A DNA stretch of 7,680 nt, taken from NCBI GenBank assembly GCA_017556595.1, contig JAFYML010000348.1, positions 1 to 7,680 of the forward strand, given 5' to 3'. The notes under the pieces are model-generated. The model had not been told where the DNA came from, made no database searches, and was given only the letters and a program-made list of their open reading frames with translations. A program made the position numbers and the translations under genes. Origin of the DNA: Bacteroides sp. GTDB lineage: Bacteria > Bacteroidota > Bacteroidia > Bacteroidales > Bacteroidaceae. Positions 5,614 to 7,680 of this stretch are shown in pieces; position 1 is the first letter of the stretch, and each line of letters starts with the position of its first letter.

Positions 5614-6465
5614 ATGAATAGTACAGAACAAGAATTGATTGATAGATTGATTGACCTATCGTTTGCCGAAGACATTGGCGATGGCGACCATACCACATTA
5701 TCGTGCATCCCTGCTACAGCTATGGGAAAGTCGAAACTTTTGATAAAAGAAGCTGGCGTTTTGGCCGGTATTGAAATTGCGAAAGAGGTATTTCGTCGTT
5801 TCGACCCCGAAATGCAAGTAGAGGTATTTATCGAAGATGGCACCGAGGTAAAACCTGGCGATGTAGCTATGATTGTGAGCGGCCGCGTGCAATCGTTGTT
5901 GCAAACCGAACGCTTAATGTTGAACATTATGCAACGCATGAGCGGCATTGCTACCATGACACGCACCTATGCTAAACGCTTGGAAGGCACTAATACGCGC
6001 GTATTGGATACCCGCAAAACAACTCCTGGCATGCGTATCTTGGAAAAGATGGCCGTAAAAATCGGTGGTGGTGTGAATCATCGCATCGGTTTGTTCGACA
6101 TGATTTTGCTTAAAGACAATCACGTTGACTTTGCCGGTGGCATTGACAAAGCAATTCTTCGTGCAAAAGAGTATTGCCAAGCCAAAGGAAAAGATTTGAA
6201 AATTGAAATTGAAGTAAGAAACTTCGACGAGTTGCAACAAGTGCTCGATTTGGGTGGTGTAGATAGAATTATGTTCGACAACTTCACACCCGAAATGACA
6301 CGCAAAGCCGTAGAGATGGTAGGTGGTCGTTTCGAAACCGAATCGTCGGGCGGTATCACATTCGACACCTTGCGCGACTATGCCGAATGTGGCGTAGATT
6401 TCATTTCAGTAGGTGCGCTCACCCACTCTGTCAAGGGATTGGATATGAGCTTTAAGGCTGTCTGA
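5614..6465 (+). CDS. nadC: Nicotinate-nucleotide pyrophosphorylase (carboxylating), quinolinate phosphoribosyltransferase
   Basis: NadC converts quinolinate and phosphoribosyl pyrophosphate to nicotinate mononucleotide, CO2 and pyrophosphate, the third step of de novo NAD synthesis in the cytoplasm. Its 283 residues match the family length. The N-terminal domain has FAEDIGDGDHTT (17-28). The barrel shows the substrate-site arginines and lysines in ERLMLNIMQRMSGIAT (99-114), DTRKTTPGMR (132-141), KIGGGVNHRIGLFD (149-162) and LLKDNH (165-170). EIEVRN (198-203), RIMFDN (218-223), ESSGGI (243-248) and DFISVGALTHS (262-272) follow. All the expected phosphate- and quinolinate-binding motifs are present. 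The partner genes nadA and nadB are not in the window. The start at ATG 5614 follows an exact -7 promoter element, and a strong hairpin terminator follows the stop, so it appears monocistronic. In Bacteroides I recall rlmH and nadC lying close together, often with a small DUF4783 gene; here nothing lies between them. Confidence 0.97.
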   Translation: MNSTEQELIDRLIDLSFAEDIGDGDHTTLSCIPATAMGKSKLLIKEAGVLAGIEIAKEVFRRFDPEMQVEVFIEDGTEVKPGDVAMIVSGRVQSLLQTERLMLNIMQRMSGIATMTRTYAKRLEGTNTRVLDTRKTTPGMRILEKMAVKIGGGVNHRIGLFDMILLKDNHVDFAGGIDKAILRAKEYCQAKGKDLKIEIEVRNFDELQQVLDLGGVDRIMFDNFTPEMTRKAVEMVGGRFETESSGGITFDTLRDYAECGVDFISVGALTHSVKGLDMSFKAV

Positions 6466-6487
6466 TAACAGATTAACATACTATTGT

Positions 6488-6524
6488 AAGTGCGGTGAAG
6501 CAATGCTTTTGCCGCACTTTTTTT
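6488..6524 (+). terminator. Intrinsic terminator of nadC
   Basis: AAGTGCGG (6488-6495) pairs with CCGCACTT (6512-6519), and inside that AAGC (6498-6501) pairs with GCTT (6505-6508). A run of T residues (6518-6524) follows at once. It begins 22 bases after the nadC stop and separates nadC from the sigma factor gene. Confidence 0.92.
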
Positions 6525-6596
6525 ATATCGTTTCCCCATTTATTTATAAAATACAAACTTTAACGCAATTTTAACCAATTTATTTGCAGCATTTCC

Positions 6597-6604
6597 CAAC
6601 TTTG
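6597..6604 (+). promoter_or_regulatory. Possible -7 element ahead of the sigma factor gene
   Basis: CAACTTTG differs from TAnnTTTG at one position and lies 49 bases before the TTG start. No convincing -33 element sits at the right spacing. The surrounding 6525-6653 region is AT-rich and otherwise shows nothing. If the sigma factor controls its own gene, the true promoter may look different. Confidence 0.3.
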
Positions 6605-6653
6605 CTCGTCTAATAGGCAAAACAACATTCATCAGTGGCCTAAAACGAATGGT

Positions 6654-7211
6654 TTGAAACAAGAATTTGCTGAAATAGAGGAAATTGTAAAAGGTTGTCG
6701 AGCAGGAAAGGAAAATGCTCGAAAGAGACTTTACACCCTATACGCAAAGCAGCTATTAGCGGTAAGTTATCGTTATACAGGCAATATGGACGATGCGCAC
6801 GATGTATTGCACGATGGATTTATAAAAATCTTCACACACTTTAACTACCGCGGAGAGTGCTTACTGAAAACTTGGTTAGTAAGGGTTATCACGACGCAAG
6901 CCATCGACTTTCTTCGACAAAAGCAACGATTGGAAAGCATGCATGTGAGCGACGAATACATGAGCAACCTTCCCGACGAAAGAGATGCATTAGAGCAAAG
7001 CAATCATATTTCGGAAGAAGTGCTGATGCAAATGGTAGCCGAGCTACCCGATGGATGTAGGACCGTATTCAACCTCTATGTATTCGAAGAAAAAACGCAT
7101 AAAGAGATAGCACAACTGCTTCATATTAAAGAACATACATCAACATCGCAATACCATAGAGCAAAAGCATTGTTGATTAAAAAAATTAAGGAGTATGAAA
7201 AACGTGGATAA
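6654..7211 (+). CDS. ECF-type RNA polymerase sigma factor (sigma-70 family)
   Basis: The protein has 185 residues and the two-domain layout of group 4 (ECF) sigma factors, which direct RNA polymerase to a small regulon. Sigma region 2 lies at about 25-92: YAKQLLAVSYRYTGNMDDAHDVLHDGFIKIF for core binding and -10 melting, then LKTWLVRVITTQAIDFLRQK. An acidic linker (about 93-120) leads to sigma region 4 (about 122-180), with the helix-turn-helix in ELPDGCRTVFNLYVFEEKTHKEIAQLLHIKEHTSTSQYHRAKALL. The likely start is TTG 6654; the only nearby ATG (6649) is out of frame and stops after two codons. MKQEFAEIEEIVKGCRAGKENA is a normal N-terminus for the family. The next gene overlaps its 3' end by 17 bases, so the two are cotranscribed and may form a sigma/anti-sigma pair. 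The signal and target genes are unknown. Confidence 0.92.
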   Translation: MKQEFAEIEEIVKGCRAGKENARKRLYTLYAKQLLAVSYRYTGNMDDAHDVLHDGFIKIFTHFNYRGECLLKTWLVRVITTQAIDFLRQKQRLESMHVSDEYMSNLPDERDALEQSNHISEEVLMQMVAELPDGCRTVFNLYVFEEKTHKEIAQLLHIKEHTSTSQYHRAKALLIKKIKEYEKRG

Positions 7212-7680
7212 ATTTAGCGAAAGCATACGATGCCGTTTAGACGATGCACAACTTGAAGTGCGCGAAGGCTTTTGGGAAGATTTGCAACTCGACATGCCGG
7301 TTGCAAAGCATACAAACGTTCACCGTCTAGCCTGGTGGTGCATGGCCGCAACCATATTGCTTGTCTTAGGATGGAGAACATTTTCATGGATGAATAGCAA
7401 TGAAAAGGTAAACAACATAACAAACGAGCCGATAGCTTATACACCTAAGGCAACGCAAGGCAAAGAGAGTATCCTAATCAATAAGGATGAGAAACACATG
7501 CCTGCTGCTAGCCAAAAACATACACAAATGGCATCTACAACCCCTCAAATGCCCTATTATCACCAAGCAAGCTATTCGAACGAGCAAGCAACCAATAACG
7601 ATTACAATAACGATTACGAATACGCCGAAGTACACGTTCGTGTAACGATAACTCAATCGAAATCGACCAAACAAGCAACA
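7195..7680 (+). CDS. Single-pass membrane protein of unknown function, putative anti-sigma partner; 3' end outside window
   Basis: The frame is open from ATG 7195 to the window end (162 residues, incomplete). It overlaps the sigma factor gene by 17 bases, and AAGGAG (7188-7193) sits one base before the ATG; GTG 7204, ten bases from it, is an alternative start. The N-terminal cytoplasmic part (about 1-44) contains FSESIRCRLDDAQLEVREGFWEDL, the kind of short acidic amphipathic segment common in Bacteroidetes proteins encoded beside sigma factors. One hydrophobic segment follows at about 45-62 (LAWWCMAATILLVLGW). The rest is polar and low in complexity, rich in Asn, Gln, Thr and Tyr, with an NNDYNNDY repeat (134-141), and ends in a strand-like AEVHVRVTITQ. 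No HxxxCxxC zinc anti-sigma motif is visible. I do not recognise a named family. Position and topology suggest an anti-sigma factor or membrane sensor, but this is inference. Confidence 0.75.
   Translation, partial: MKNVDKFSESIRCRLDDAQLEVREGFWEDLQLDMPVAKHTNVHRLAWWCMAATILLVLGWRTFSWMNSNEKVNNITNEPIAYTPKATQGKESILINKDEKHMPAASQKHTQMASTTPQMPYYHQASYSNEQATNNDYNNDYEYAEVHVRVTITQSKSTKQAT
7594..7617 (+). repeat. Two tandem copies of a 12-base unit within a coding region
   Basis: AATAACGATTAC is repeated exactly twice in tandem and in frame, encoding NNDY twice. It lies in the polar C-terminal part of the membrane protein. Because the unit is a multiple of three, loss or gain of a copy would keep the frame. 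Confidence 0.85.

Noticed and set aside
5157..5886. The 12-mer GTGAGCGGCCGC occurs twice, at 5157-5168 and 5875-5886.
   Set aside because: Each copy lies in a well-conserved coding region (rlmH antisense and nadC sense) in different frames. In 7.7 kb a shared 12-mer is expected by chance, and the flanks do not match.
5607..5966. A 119-codon open frame on the - strand opposite nadC.
   Set aside because: It is a shadow of nadC, whose motifs are intact on the + strand; the reverse translation shows no domain or sensible start context.
7214..7674. Two - strand open frames of 66 and 76 codons opposite the membrane protein gene.
   Set aside because: They are cysteine- and valine-rich shadows of the + strand frame, without start context or recognisable features.
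1..7680. Search by eye for CRISPR repeats, tRNAs, insertion-sequence ends and defence or mobile genes.
   Set aside because: No regularly spaced repeats, cloverleaf sequences, transposase motifs or terminal inverted repeats were seen; every long coding stretch is accounted for by housekeeping or envelope genes.

Overview
The window looks like ordinary chromosome from a Bacteroidales bacterium, most likely the Prevotella group. Base composition is moderately AT-leaning. Several intergenic regions carry the Bacteroidetes -7 element TAnnTTTG, there are almost no usable Shine-Dalgarno sequences, and the proteins have Bacteroidetes character (a Tgt without zinc cysteines, a TlpA-like protein reading WASYDAPSR, and a sigma/membrane-protein pair). 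The placement is by protein and promoter character; no ribosomal RNA or other marker gene is present.

Layout. Bases 1-2024 (+) hold the 3' part of tgt (queuosine tRNA modification) and an LptF/LptG-type lipopolysaccharide export permease, joined by a 4-base ATGA overlap. A strong two-part hairpin at 2051-2087, with T-rich sequence on both sides, ends this operon and also the facing gene. Bases 2161-2658 (-) encode a secreted thioredoxin-fold protein that has lost both active-site cysteines. Its 270-base upstream region holds a near-ideal Bacteroidetes promoter, a leader with a long hairpin and two tiny ORFs, and a palindrome. Bases 2929-5069 (+) hold a DEAD-box RNA helicase and a family 2 glycosyltransferase, again with an ATGA overlap. 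rlmH (23S rRNA pseudouridine methyltransferase) lies at 5040-5513 (-) and overlaps the glycosyltransferase tail to tail by 30 bases. nadC (NAD synthesis) runs divergently from rlmH at 5614-6465 (+), with closely packed opposing promoters and a clear terminator after it. From 6654 to the window end (+) are an ECF-type sigma factor with a probable TTG start and, overlapping it by 17 bases, a single-pass membrane protein of unknown function that runs off the window and may be its anti-sigma partner.

Most genes are housekeeping: tRNA and rRNA modification, RNA remodelling, cofactor synthesis and envelope biogenesis. I see no mobile element, CRISPR array, tRNA, rRNA or defence system. The most interesting points are the two proteins with degenerate classical metal or redox motifs (Tgt and the TlpA-like protein), the structured tlpA-like leader, and the uncharacterised membrane protein paired with the sigma factor. 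I found no convincing new multi-gene system.
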